DNA of 64,000 nucleotides. Origin: Conchocele bisecta (Eukaryota; Mollusca; Bivalvia; Lucinida; Thyasiridae). The stretch is from positions 1,054,001 through 1,118,000 of the forward strand of contig JAQRGA010000042.1 in the NCBI GenBank assembly GCA_029237695.1, given 5' to 3'. Below the pieces are notes generated by a model. The model did no database searches. It saw nothing but the letters and a program-made list of their open reading frames with translations, and had not been told where the DNA came from. Positions 46,894-56,553 of this stretch are shown piece after piece. Made by a program: the position numbers and the translations under genes. Positions within the stretch are counted from its first letter, which is position 1, and each line of letters begins with the position of its first letter.

Positions 46894-48693
46894 ATGAGCA
46901 AAGAAAATATATACACAGAAGATAAAATAAAAACACTGAGTTCTTTGGAGCATATCAGAACTCGACCTGGAATGTATATTGGACGAATAGGTGATGGTGT
47001 TCATCCAGATGACGGTATCTATGTTCTTTTTAAGGAAATAGTAGATAACAGCATTGATGAATTTATAATGGGTGCAGGTAGGCGAGTCGACATTAAAATT
47101 ACTGAAAACAGGATAGAAATACGGGATTATGGACGTGGAATACCACTTGGAAAGGTGATTGATTGTGTGTCTATAATAAATACTGGCGGAAAATTTAACG
47201 ATGAAGTCTTTCAGTTTTCTGTCGGTTTAAATGGTGTCGGTACAAAGGCTGTTAATGCTTTATCTGAAAAATTTACAGTTACTTCATATAGAGAGAGAAA
47301 GTTTTTTAGTGCTACATTCTATGACGGCATACTTAAGAGTCAGGATAAAGGTGATATTGATGATAAAAATGGGACTAAAGTAGTATTTACACCATCTCAT
47401 AATGTTTTTCCTAAATATGCTTTTGATTTAGATTATATCAAAAAACGCTTATGGATATATGCGTATTTAAATAGCGGGTTAGCTCTATATTTTAATGATG
47501 AAAAATTTTATTCAAAAACTGGATTACAGGATTTAATAGAAAACGAAGTAAAAGATGATAAGCTTTATAACATTATACATTATAAGGATAATACATTGGA
47601 ATTTGCTTTTTGTCATACCACTAACTATGGAGAAAATCACTATTCATTTGTAAATGGACAATATACAAATGACGGTGGAACTCATTTATCAGCATTTAGA
47701 GAGGGTATATTAAAAGGAGTAAATGAATTTGCAGGAAAGAATTTTCAAGGTGCTGATGTTAGAGACGGGGTAGTAGGTGCTGTATCTATAAAAATTAAAG
47801 AACCTGTATTTGAATCTCAGACAAAAAATAAACTTGGTAATACTGATGTGAGAGGCTGGATAGTTGCTGCAGTGAAGCAGGAAGTAGTTGACTATCTGCA
47901 TAAACATAAAGATAATGCAGAAATAGTTCTTGATAAAATTTATCAAAATGAAAAGGTTAGAAAAGATATTCAGGCAGTAAGAAGGCAATCTAAGGAAAAA
48001 GCTAAGAGAATGTCTCTTAAAATTCCTAAATTGAAAGACTGTAAATATCACCTTAATAGCAAGCATATTAAAGGTAAAAAATCTACACTGTTTCTAACAG
48101 AAGGTCAGTCGGCAGCAGGATCAATGATAACTTGTCGTGATGTTGAAACGCAGGCTATATTTTCACTAAGAGGTAAACCGTTGAATACTTTCGGAGAATC
48201 TTTTGATAAGGTTTACAAAAATGAAGAACTTTATTATGTAATGCAGTCTTTGAATATTGAAGAAGATATGGATGATTTAAGATATGAGAAAGTGGTTATT
48301 GCTACAGACTCTGATGTAGACGGACTTCATATTAGGAATCTTCTTATTACTTTTTTTCTTACATTTTTTGAACAGTTGGTTTTATCTGGTCATTTGTATA
48401 TATTAGAAACACCGCTATTTAGGGTAAGAAATAAGAAAAAAACGATATATTGTTATAATAATACTGAAAGAGAGAAAGCCATAAAATCACTTAGCAGTAA
48501 GGGAGTAGAAATTACAAGATTCAAAGGTCTCGGAGAAATATCACCCTCTGAATTTGGTCAGTTTATCGGCGATAATATTCGTTTAATAAAAGTTAATGTT
48601 GATTATATGCGTGATATACCTAAAATTCTTGAATTCTTTATGGGGAAAAATACCACTGAGCGTAGGGATTATATAGTTAAAAATTTAGTATAA
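46894..48693 (+). CDS. parE: type II DNA topoisomerase subunit B (ParE/GyrB family)
   Basis: A 599-residue GHKL ATPase subunit. The ATP-binding part has RTRPGMYIGRIGDG, FKEIVDNSIDEF and GRGIPLGK, then VGLNGVGTKAVNALSE. The TOPRIM part has LFLTEGQSAAGSM, IATDSDVDGLHIRNLL and RFKGLGEISPSEFG. The C-terminal length is short, without the GyrB insertion, which suits ParE-type (or a single type II enzyme's B subunit). It is followed by parC after 14 bases. It decatenates or relaxes DNA. Confidence 0.88.
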   Translation: MSKENIYTEDKIKTLSSLEHIRTRPGMYIGRIGDGVHPDDGIYVLFKEIVDNSIDEFIMGAGRRVDIKITENRIEIRDYGRGIPLGKVIDCVSIINTGGKFNDEVFQFSVGLNGVGTKAVNALSEKFTVTSYRERKFFSATFYDGILKSQDKGDIDDKNGTKVVFTPSHNVFPKYAFDLDYIKKRLWIYAYLNSGLALYFNDEKFYSKTGLQDLIENEVKDDKLYNIIHYKDNTLEFAFCHTTNYGENHYSFVNGQYTNDGGTHLSAFREGILKGVNEFAGKNFQGADVRDGVVGAVSIKIKEPVFESQTKNKLGNTDVRGWIVAAVKQEVVDYLHKHKDNAEIVLDKIYQNEKVRKDIQAVRRQSKEKAKRMSLKIPKLKDCKYHLNSKHIKGKKSTLFLTEGQSAAGSMITCRDVETQAIFSLRGKPLNTFGESFDKVYKNEELYYVMQSLNIEEDMDDLRYEKVVIATDSDVDGLHIRNLLITFFLTFFEQLVLSGHLYILETPLFRVRNKKKTIYCYNNTEREKAIKSLSSKGVEITRFKGLGEISPSEFGQFIGDNIRLIKVNVDYMRDIPKILEFFMGKNTTERRDYIVKNLV

Positions 48694-48707
48694 ATGTAAA
48701 AAGAGAA

Positions 48708-51152
48708 ATGTCAGAATATAATAATAAAGACAATCAGATAAATAGAGAAATTGATAATATTAAAAATCAATTAGAGAGTGATTCCGCTGATGTAGAAAAT
48801 GATCCTGAGGTTAGCTGTAACCATTTGGCTGTTAGCAGTAATACTAATACTCACCTAAGAAGACTCATAAGTTATAATTATCTTGAGTATGCATCTTATG
48901 TAATTAAAGAGCGTGCAATTCCACACATTAATGATGGTTTGAAACCTGTTCAGCGACGTATTTTATGGTCTATGAACAAAATGGATGATGGCAAGTTTAA
49001 TAAGGTCGCAAATATTGTCGGGCATACTATGCAGTATCATCCACATGGTGATGCTTCAATTTATCAGGCTTTAGTCCACATTGCAAATAAAGATTATTTT
49101 ATAGATAAACAGGGTAATTTTGGTAATATTTTTACAGGGGATGCAGCAGCTGCAGGGAGATATATTGAGGCAAGGCTGACTCCATTGGCTAAAGAAACCA
49201 TGTTTAATACTGATACCACATCTTTTATTGATTCCTATGATGGTAGAAATAAGGAGCCGGTTTCTTTTCCTGCCAAGATTCCTGCATTATTAATGTCAGG
49301 TCAGGAAGGAATTGCACCTGGTATGACCACTATGATTTTGCCGCATAATTTTAATGAACTGCTTAATGCACAGATATCTATTATTAAAGGGGAAAGTTTT
49401 CAACTCTATCCTGATTTTATTCAGGGTGGTATAATGAATGCCTCTGAGTATGATGACGGATATGGTAAAATTACACTGAGAGCAAAAATAGAACAGGACG
49501 GCAGGAAATTGATAATAAAAGAAATTCCTGCAATGACAACTACTGAAAAACTTATAGCTTCAGTAGAAAAAGCTGTAAATAAAAGCAAGTTAAAAATAAG
49601 TTCGATAAATGACTATACTGGTGAAAATGTGGAAATAGAAATTGTCCCTGCACGTGGATACTCTCCTGAAAAAGCACTTAAGGCTCTGTATGCTTATACA
49701 GATTGTTCTCTTACCGTGTCATCAAATATTTTAGTCGTAAAAGATGATCATCCTAAAATATTGTCAGTTACAGATGTATTGAAATATAATACAGATACTC
49801 TGCTTGAATATTTAAGCTGGGAACTTCAGATTGAACTTGATAGGCTCAATGAAAATTTTCATGATAGGACTCTTGAACGGATCTTCATTGAAAACAAAGT
49901 CTATAAAGGAATAGAAGATTGTGAAACTTATGGTACAGTTTTTACTGTGATATGCGATGGTTTAAATGAATTTAAATCATTATTAAAACGTGAAATAGCA
50001 GACAGAGATATAGAAAAATTACTAGCTATTCCAATAAGAAAAATTTCTAAATTTGATATTAATAAAAATAGAAAAGATATTGATGATATTTTAAAAAATA
50101 TTAAGTTGACAGGAGAAAATCTTAATTCAATAAAAAATTACACTATAAAATATATAAGACGTTTAATTAAAAAATATGGAGCTGATTATCCTAGACATAC
50201 TGAAATTGAAAACTTCAAACAAGTAGATAAAAAAGCTGCAGCATTAAATAATATAAAAGTTGGTTGGGATAGAAAAAATTGCTATGTCGGAACGAGTCTA
50301 AAGAGTGAAGACTCTTTGATGTGCAATGAATTTGATTATATTTTAGGCATAGAAAAAACAGGTAAATTTAAAATACAGAATATTCCTCAAAAAATTTATA
50401 TAGGACGTTTGTTCTATTTTGGAAAATATAAAAAAGAAACCGTTTTTTCTATTATCTATAAAGAGAAAAAACGGGGTATATTTTTTGTTAAAAGATGCTG
50501 TATTGATAAATTTATAAGAGATAAACAGTATAATATACTGCCTGCAGACTGTCAGTTGGAATTTATAATAACAAGAGAGAACTGTGTTTATGAATGTCAA
50601 ATAACAAAGGGTAGAAAGCATCAGCCTGATTCTATTGATATTGACTTTTCAACTGTTCAAATGAGAAGTGTTGGAGCAAGAGGTTTTAAGCTTACAAGCA
50701 GAAAGATAGTTAAATTTAAATATTTAAAACAGACAGAAATTGTTATTACTAAAAGTAATGAAGATATTATTGCAGAAAAAAATACTCCAACTCTACTGAA
50801 AAAAAAATCTATTAAAAAACAAGGGTTTTATAATTCTGCAGAAGAAGTAACAATAGCAGAAAATATCAATGAAAAAGAAAAAATTATTGGGATAAAAGCT
50901 GACATAAAACCTATACTTTTAGAAAAGAAGATAAAAATAAAATCTGAACCTCATGCAGAAGATGATTCTATAGATAATTTTCAATCTAAAAAAAAAAATG
51001 AAAAAAAGAAGGAATCTGAGAAAAAAAAATTGGGTGAAATAGTCGTTGACAAGTTTAATACAGGAAAAGAAATTACTTCGTTAGAAAAGAGTGATGGTAG
51101 TATTGAAACTGATGATGATTGGGGTATAAATAAGCCTGATTTAGGTTTTTAA
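48708..51152 (+). CDS. parC: type II DNA topoisomerase subunit A (ParC/GyrA family)
   Basis: An 814-residue DNA-breaking subunit. The N-terminal about 60 residues are acidic and probably disordered. Family motifs include HINDGLKPVQRRILW and MQYHPHGDASIYQALV, and the catalytic tyrosine in AAAGRYIEARLT. The C-terminal part (from about 500) is a degenerate beta-pinwheel region, then a Lys/Glu-rich tail. It lies directly after parE, as in a two-gene topoisomerase IV operon. Whether it is ParC or GyrA cannot be fully decided, because the GyrA box QRRGGKG is not seen. Confidence 0.88.
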   Translation: MSEYNNKDNQINREIDNIKNQLESDSADVENDPEVSCNHLAVSSNTNTHLRRLISYNYLEYASYVIKERAIPHINDGLKPVQRRILWSMNKMDDGKFNKVANIVGHTMQYHPHGDASIYQALVHIANKDYFIDKQGNFGNIFTGDAAAAGRYIEARLTPLAKETMFNTDTTSFIDSYDGRNKEPVSFPAKIPALLMSGQEGIAPGMTTMILPHNFNELLNAQISIIKGESFQLYPDFIQGGIMNASEYDDGYGKITLRAKIEQDGRKLIIKEIPAMTTTEKLIASVEKAVNKSKLKISSINDYTGENVEIEIVPARGYSPEKALKALYAYTDCSLTVSSNILVVKDDHPKILSVTDVLKYNTDTLLEYLSWELQIELDRLNENFHDRTLERIFIENKVYKGIEDCETYGTVFTVICDGLNEFKSLLKREIADRDIEKLLAIPIRKISKFDINKNRKDIDDILKNIKLTGENLNSIKNYTIKYIRRLIKKYGADYPRHTEIENFKQVDKKAAALNNIKVGWDRKNCYVGTSLKSEDSLMCNEFDYILGIEKTGKFKIQNIPQKIYIGRLFYFGKYKKETVFSIIYKEKKRGIFFVKRCCIDKFIRDKQYNILPADCQLEFIITRENCVYECQITKGRKHQPDSIDIDFSTVQMRSVGARGFKLTSRKIVKFKYLKQTEIVITKSNEDIIAEKNTPTLLKKKSIKKQGFYNSAEEVTIAENINEKEKIIGIKADIKPILLEKKIKIKSEPHAEDDSIDNFQSKKKNEKKKESEKKKLGEIVVDKFNTGKEITSLEKSDGSIETDDDWGINKPDLGF

Positions 51153-51208
51153 TTATTTATTATTTAATGTTTTTAAATGCAGTATTATTGATAGTGAGAG
51201 TATTTTTT

Positions 51209-52828
51209 ATGAGAAAAAAAATAAGTTTTTTTTTAGTTCTTCTTTTTCCCATTTTTTTGATTTTTGGATGTATTAAAAAAGAGACAAATGTATCAAATGG
51301 TAATAAAAAAGGTATACTATATTTAGGTAATGGATCTGAGCCTCAAAATTTAGATCCGCAGACGGTAACAGGTGTTCCAGAACAGAGGATTATTTCTGCA
51401 TTATTTGAAGGTTTAGTTAGTGAAAACCCTAAAACTTTAGCACCAGAGTCTGGAGTAGCTAAATCTTGGAATATTACAGATAAAGGTTTAGTTTATACTT
51501 TTTTTTTAAGGAAAAATGCTAAATGGTCTGACGGCACACCGCTCACCGCTGAAAACTTCGTATTTTCATATAAAAGAATTTTATCTCCTGCACTGGCAAG
51601 TCAAAATGCAGATATGCTTTACTGTATTAAAAATGCTAAAAAATTTAATAAAGGTGAAATTAAAAATTTTTCTAAAGTAGGAGTGAAAGCTTTATCATTG
51701 CATATCCTTCAGATTAGTCTAAATAAACCAATACCCTATTTTTTATCATTATTAGCTCATATGGCATGGTTTCCTGTTAATAAAAAAAATATAGAAAAAT
51801 ATGGAAACATTGCTCAGCGTGGAACTAAATGGACTCTTCCCGGACGCCTAATTGGTAATGGCCCTTTTGTTTTAACAAAATGGAACATAAATAAATCTAT
51901 ACTTGTTGTAAAAAACAAAAATTATTGGGATGCTGAAAAAGTTAAATTAAATGAAATTATTTTTTATCCCTTTAATGATAATCAAACAGAAGAACGGGCT
52001 TTTAGGTCTGGCCAGCTTCATGTTACCTACACAGTACCGACCAGTAAAATAGGGATTTATGAAAAGAATAAGCCTAGCATTATAAATATAACTCCTTATT
52101 TGGGTACGTATTACCTAATATTTAATGTAAATAAAAAACCCTATAATAATTTTTTATTAAGAAGAGCATTATCGCTGGCTGTTAATAGAAGTACTTTAGC
52201 AAAATATGTTGTTAAAGGAGGAAAAATCCCTGCCAAAAGTTTTACTCCTCCAAATACTGCCGGATATACAGCAGATACTGATTTAGATTTTAATGTATAC
52301 AAGGCTAAATATTTATTGTCAGAAGCAGGGTACCCTGATGGTAAAGGACTTCCGATAATTGAACTGATGTATAGTTCATCTGTTAGAAATAGAAGAATAG
52401 TCGAAGCTATTCAGGAAATGTGGGCAAAAAATTTAAATATCAAAACCAGTATCGTTAATAAAGAATGGAAAGTTTATCTAGATTCATTCAGGACTCGAGA
52501 TTTTTCTATTGCTACAGCTAGTTGGATAGGTGATTATAATGATCCCAGCACATTTCTTGATATGTGGATAACCGGTGCAGGAAATAATAGAGCATACTGG
52601 TCTAATAAAGAATATGATAGAATTATGAAACAGGCTTCTGATACTTCTAATAGAATATTAAGAAATAGCTTGTTTGGTAAGGCTGAAAAAATATTAATGA
52701 AGAAAATGCCAATAATACCACTCTATTATTCTACATCGCTAGCTCTTATTAAACCTGAAGTGAAAGGCTGGCATCCTAATATTTTAGATCATCACCCTCT
52801 TAAGTATGTTTATTTAGAATCCCAATAA
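51209..52828 (+). CDS. oppA: oligopeptide-binding lipoprotein (OppA-like)
   Basis: I place the start at ATG 51209 (MRKKISFFLVLLFPIFLIFGC), because the in-frame ATG at 51167 puts 14 extra residues before a signal peptide. This gives 539 residues. The lipobox is FLIFGC, so it is a lipid-anchored solute-binding protein. The SBP_bac_5 family pattern is EPQNLDPQ, FEGLV, LRKNAKWSDGTPLTAENFVFS and then RRALSLAVNR. It feeds peptides to OppB/OppC. The ATPases OppD and OppF are not in the window. Confidence 0.9.
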   Translation: MRKKISFFLVLLFPIFLIFGCIKKETNVSNGNKKGILYLGNGSEPQNLDPQTVTGVPEQRIISALFEGLVSENPKTLAPESGVAKSWNITDKGLVYTFFLRKNAKWSDGTPLTAENFVFSYKRILSPALASQNADMLYCIKNAKKFNKGEIKNFSKVGVKALSLHILQISLNKPIPYFLSLLAHMAWFPVNKKNIEKYGNIAQRGTKWTLPGRLIGNGPFVLTKWNINKSILVVKNKNYWDAEKVKLNEIIFYPFNDNQTEERAFRSGQLHVTYTVPTSKIGIYEKNKPSIINITPYLGTYYLIFNVNKKPYNNFLLRRALSLAVNRSTLAKYVVKGGKIPAKSFTPPNTAGYTADTDLDFNVYKAKYLLSEAGYPDGKGLPIIELMYSSSVRNRRIVEAIQEMWAKNLNIKTSIVNKEWKVYLDSFRTRDFSIATASWIGDYNDPSTFLDMWITGAGNNRAYWSNKEYDRIMKQASDTSNRILRNSLFGKAEKILMKKMPIIPLYYSTSLALIKPEVKGWHPNILDHHPLKYVYLESQ

Positions 52829-52889
52829 ACTATACTGATAGTAAATGGACAGCACTAATGCTGTTTACACTAATAATTGACTATTATTT

Positions 52890-53810
52890 ATGTTTTTTTT
52901 TATACTAAAACGTGTAATACATGTAATACCGGTATTACTTATTGTTGCCACTATAACTTTTTTTTTAATAAGAATCGCTCCCGGAGGACCTTTCAGTTTA
53001 GATAAGAATGTAACGCCTGAAGTGCTTGCCAACTTAAATCACCATTATGGACTGGATAAGCAGATTTATATTCAATATCTAGAGTACATGAAGAGCTTGT
53101 TAAAAGGAGATTTAGGACCATCTTTTCAATATCCTAATAGAAGCGTAAATGAAATGATTGGTAAGGCTTTTCCCGTATCATTAGAATTAGGTTCTATGGC
53201 TATGGCACTTGCTCTTGTTATAGGTGTATTTTTTGGAATTGTAGCTTCTACTAGACCTAATCACTTTAGAGATTATTTTAGTATGTCCTTTGTTATGCTG
53301 GGAATATGCATACCTGCTTTTGTTTTAGGTCCTATTTTAATATGGATTTTTGCTATAAATCTTAACTGGGTAAATGTTTCAGGATGGAATACACCTAGTG
53401 ATTATATATTACCAGTGATAACATTGGCTGCAATGTATGCGGCTAATATTGCGAGACTAAGCCGGGGAGGGATGTTGGAAGTTCTTTCGCAGGATTTTAT
53501 AAGAACTGCCAGAGCCAAAGGAATTTCTGAAAAATGGATTATAATTAGGCATTCGTTAAAAGGAGGTTTACTATCTGTAGTCTCATACATAGGTCCTGCT
53601 GCTGCTGGGTTAATAACAGGCTCTTTTGTCGTTGAAATAATCTTTCAAATACCTGGATTGGGAAGATTGTTCGTGTTGGCTGCATTTAATCGAGATTATA
53701 CTATGATAATGGGAACTGTTCTATTTTATGCCTTAATGATAGTGGTCTTAAATCTAGTTGTTGATATAATTCAAATATTGATAGATCCCAGAAGATCTTT
53801 TAATGAATAA
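52890..53810 (+). CDS. oppB: oligopeptide ABC transporter permease (OppB-like)
   Basis: A 306-residue permease of six TM helices, with the OppB opening LKRVIHVIPVLLIVATITFFLIR and the binding-protein-dependent EAA-type loop RTARAKGISEKWIIIRHSLK. It follows oppA after 61 bases. Length is normal. It forms the translocation pore with OppC. Confidence 0.92.
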   Translation: MFFFILKRVIHVIPVLLIVATITFFLIRIAPGGPFSLDKNVTPEVLANLNHHYGLDKQIYIQYLEYMKSLLKGDLGPSFQYPNRSVNEMIGKAFPVSLELGSMAMALALVIGVFFGIVASTRPNHFRDYFSMSFVMLGICIPAFVLGPILIWIFAINLNWVNVSGWNTPSDYILPVITLAAMYAANIARLSRGGMLEVLSQDFIRTARAKGISEKWIIIRHSLKGGLLSVVSYIGPAAAGLITGSFVVEIIFQIPGLGRLFVLAAFNRDYTMIMGTVLFYALMIVVLNLVVDIIQILIDPRRSFNE

Positions 53811-53857
53811 ATACTATTTTGGAAAAATTTAAAAGCAGATAAAGTGCGATAAAATAC

Positions 53858-54760
53858 GTGAATATTACAAAAAAAAAATCAGATATTATTAAAAGTGAAA
53901 ATTACGCAAAAAATGGAATTTCTCTTTGGACAGAGGTCTGGCACAGGCTTAAATCTAATAAATTAGCACTTTTGGGGCTTGTGATAATAGCACTGTTATT
54001 TTTTGTATCTATATTAGGTCCTTTTTTTACTAAATATAACTATTTTCAGCAAAATTTAATTTTAGGGGCTTCCGCACCTTCACTTGAGCATTGGTGCGGT
54101 ACAGATATGCTTGGACGAGATTTACTTGTCAGAATTATGTATGGCACAAGAATATCATTGGCTGTTGGTATCTGTGCTACATTTGTTTCACTTACTATTG
54201 GAGTTTTTTATGGGGCTATTTCAGGATATACAGGAGGGAAAACAGATTCTTTAATGATGCGGTTTGTTGATATAATGTATGCCTTACCATTTACAATGCT
54301 GGTTATTATTCTTATGGTTTGGTTTGGTAGAAATTTTATTTTAATATTTGTTGCTATCGGTGTCATACAATGGCTTACAATGGCACGTATAGTAAGGGGA
54401 GAAGTTTTATCCCTAAAAAAGATGGAGTTTATTGATGCAGCTAAAGCCATCGGTTTGTCAAAAAGAAAGATAATAAGTCGCCATATTATCCCAAATATAT
54501 TAGGTGTTATTATTGTTTATGCAACATTAACTATACCAAGTGTAATGATGATAGAAGCTTTTCTTAGCTTTTTAGGTCTTGGTATTCAGCCTCCAATGAG
54601 TTCGCTGGGATTGTTAATAAGAGATGGAGCACAGGTTATGGAAGAGTTTCCATGGATGCTTTTTTTCCCTGGTATAATATTTTCCACTGCTCTTTTTGCA
54701 TTTAACTTTGTCGGCGATGGATTAAGAGATGCAATTGACCCAAAAATGAATAAAAAATAA
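53858..54760 (+). CDS. oppC: oligopeptide ABC transporter permease (OppC-like)
   Basis: A 300-residue permease with an N-terminal soluble extension (1-40), the OppC motif GTDMLGRDLLVRIMYGTRISL, the EAA loop (DAAKAIGLSKRKIISRHIIPN) and the conserved end GDGLRDAIDPKM. It is translationally close to oppB. A 46-codon frame at 54781-54921 after it is not recognisable and not called as a gene. Confidence 0.92.
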   Translation: MNITKKKSDIIKSENYAKNGISLWTEVWHRLKSNKLALLGLVIIALLFFVSILGPFFTKYNYFQQNLILGASAPSLEHWCGTDMLGRDLLVRIMYGTRISLAVGICATFVSLTIGVFYGAISGYTGGKTDSLMMRFVDIMYALPFTMLVIILMVWFGRNFILIFVAIGVIQWLTMARIVRGEVLSLKKMEFIDAAKAIGLSKRKIISRHIIPNILGVIIVYATLTIPSVMMIEAFLSFLGLGIQPPMSSLGLLIRDGAQVMEEFPWMLFFPGIIFSTALFAFNFVGDGLRDAIDPKMNKK

Positions 54761-54958
54761 TAAAATTTAATGGAAAAGTTATGATAACAATCCTATATCA
54801 AAGTGCAGATAATAATATTTATAAGCTTCAAATTTTTATACTTTTAGGATTATTTTTTACAGATTTCTTGAATGAACCTTTTATTTCTGTAAAAAATAGA
54901 ATTAAGAATTTATGCACATGAAAGTAGTTTAAGATTTAATAGGAGCAAAAAAAGAGTT

Positions 54959-56305
54959 ATGGGTACTGACAAAAGTGGAGAAAAAATAGGAGGTTGGATT
55001 TTAACATTTTTTGTTGCAGGGACAATTGTAGGGTCAGGAGTATATATGCTACCTGCAGCATTAGCAGGATATGGCTCTATAGGTTTACTTTCATGGATAG
55101 TAACTGCTATTGGTGCTGTATTCTTAGCTCTTGTTTTTGCAAAATTAGGTTCTGTTATGCCGGCAAATGGTGGTCCATATGCATATTCTCATGCAGAATT
55201 TGGTGATTTTGTAGGTTTCCAGACAGCTTATTGTTATTGGTTGACAGCCTGGGTTGGTAATGTTTCTTATATTCCTGCAACTATAGGTTATTTAGCTTTC
55301 TTTTTTCCTCACATAGCTAATTATACAGCTTATATTGGAGTTGGATTACTTTGGTTTTTTGGTATAATTAATATGTTTGGTGTTAAAAATGCAGGCTTAG
55401 TAAGTATTATTACAACAATTTTTAAATTTATACCTCTGATCATAGTTGTCACCTTAGGCTGGGCATACTTTCACCCTTCTTATTTAACTTCGAGTTTTAA
55501 TGTGTCGGGCAGTTCACCTATCTCTGCATTTACAATTGCCGCAGCTTTAACATTATGGTCATTTTTAGGTGTAGAAGCTGCTACTGTCCCTGCAGGATCA
55601 GTAAAAAAACCTAGGAAAAATATACCACTAGCCACTATTATAGGTACACTTGCCGCTGCCGCATTTTATATAATAACATGTACTCTTATTATGGGAATGA
55701 TTCCGATGAAGCAACTTGCGGTATCAACATTTCCATTCTCTGAAGCCGGTAAAATATTGTTGGGAAGTTTCGGCGGATTTATTATTACATTTGGTGCATT
55801 ATTTTCTCTGCTTGGTGCAATTAATTCATGGACACTTTTGGGGGTTCAGGCTACTATGTCTGCAGCTGATGATGGATTGTTTCCGAAGGTTTTTGCTCAA
55901 AGAAATAAATTTGGAGTACCAGGTTGGGGGATATTTATAACTACAGTTATTTCATCTGTTTTCTTTTATCTGACTTCTTATTTAAATGTAATTAAACAGT
56001 TTGAGGTTTTTATCTTATCAGCTACATCTTTGTCTGTAATTGCTTATTTATATACCTGTATTGCAGAAATATCCTATCTTTATAGAAATAAGGAAAAATT
56101 AACTAGAGTAAAAATTAATATTTTTATCGGCATAGCAGGTGCAGCTTTTTCAATGTTCGCTATTCTAAGCTCAAGTAAAGAGGTTGTTTACTATGTGATG
56201 ATTTTGCTGTTAATCAGTATTCCATTGTATGGGCTAATGATGGTACAGAAAAGTAGAAATAAAAAAATAAAGAAAATGATAGGACAGAGGAATAAAATAA
56301 AATAA
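54959..56305 (+). CDS. APC-superfamily amino acid/polyamine antiporter, AdiC-like
   Basis: A 448-residue permease of about 12 TM helices. The N-terminal motif GTIVGSGVYMLPAALA is the substrate-binding GSG unwound TM1 of the basic amino acid/polyamine antiporters, with ANGGPYAYSHAEFG following, as in AdiC. It could exchange arginine/agmatine, ornithine/putrescine or a similar pair. The RBS is aataggagcaaa. It is monocistronic, and no decarboxylase gene is adjacent. Confidence 0.85.
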   Translation: MGTDKSGEKIGGWILTFFVAGTIVGSGVYMLPAALAGYGSIGLLSWIVTAIGAVFLALVFAKLGSVMPANGGPYAYSHAEFGDFVGFQTAYCYWLTAWVGNVSYIPATIGYLAFFFPHIANYTAYIGVGLLWFFGIINMFGVKNAGLVSIITTIFKFIPLIIVVTLGWAYFHPSYLTSSFNVSGSSPISAFTIAAALTLWSFLGVEAATVPAGSVKKPRKNIPLATIIGTLAAAAFYIITCTLIMGMIPMKQLAVSTFPFSEAGKILLGSFGGFIITFGALFSLLGAINSWTLLGVQATMSAADDGLFPKVFAQRNKFGVPGWGIFITTVISSVFFYLTSYLNVIKQFEVFILSATSLSVIAYLYTCIAEISYLYRNKEKLTRVKINIFIGIAGAAFSMFAILSSSKEVVYYVMILLLISIPLYGLMMVQKSRNKKIKKMIGQRNKIK

Positions 56306-56553
56306 AAACTGAATAAATAGAATATTTCAACTAGTCTGTTTTAGGTTAAAATTGTGTTTTAATAAATTTTAACCTTTTTCTTTTATCGTTCAGCAAAATA
56401 TAATTTAATATCAAATAACATTTATTTCGTTAATACAATTTATTAATACCAATTTAGATAAATACATTTAAAAATATAAAAAAAAGTTTATATTATTGAA
56501 TTTATGCTTTTATAATTCACTTATAAACTTTTGCTTAATTAATAGGAAATTTC

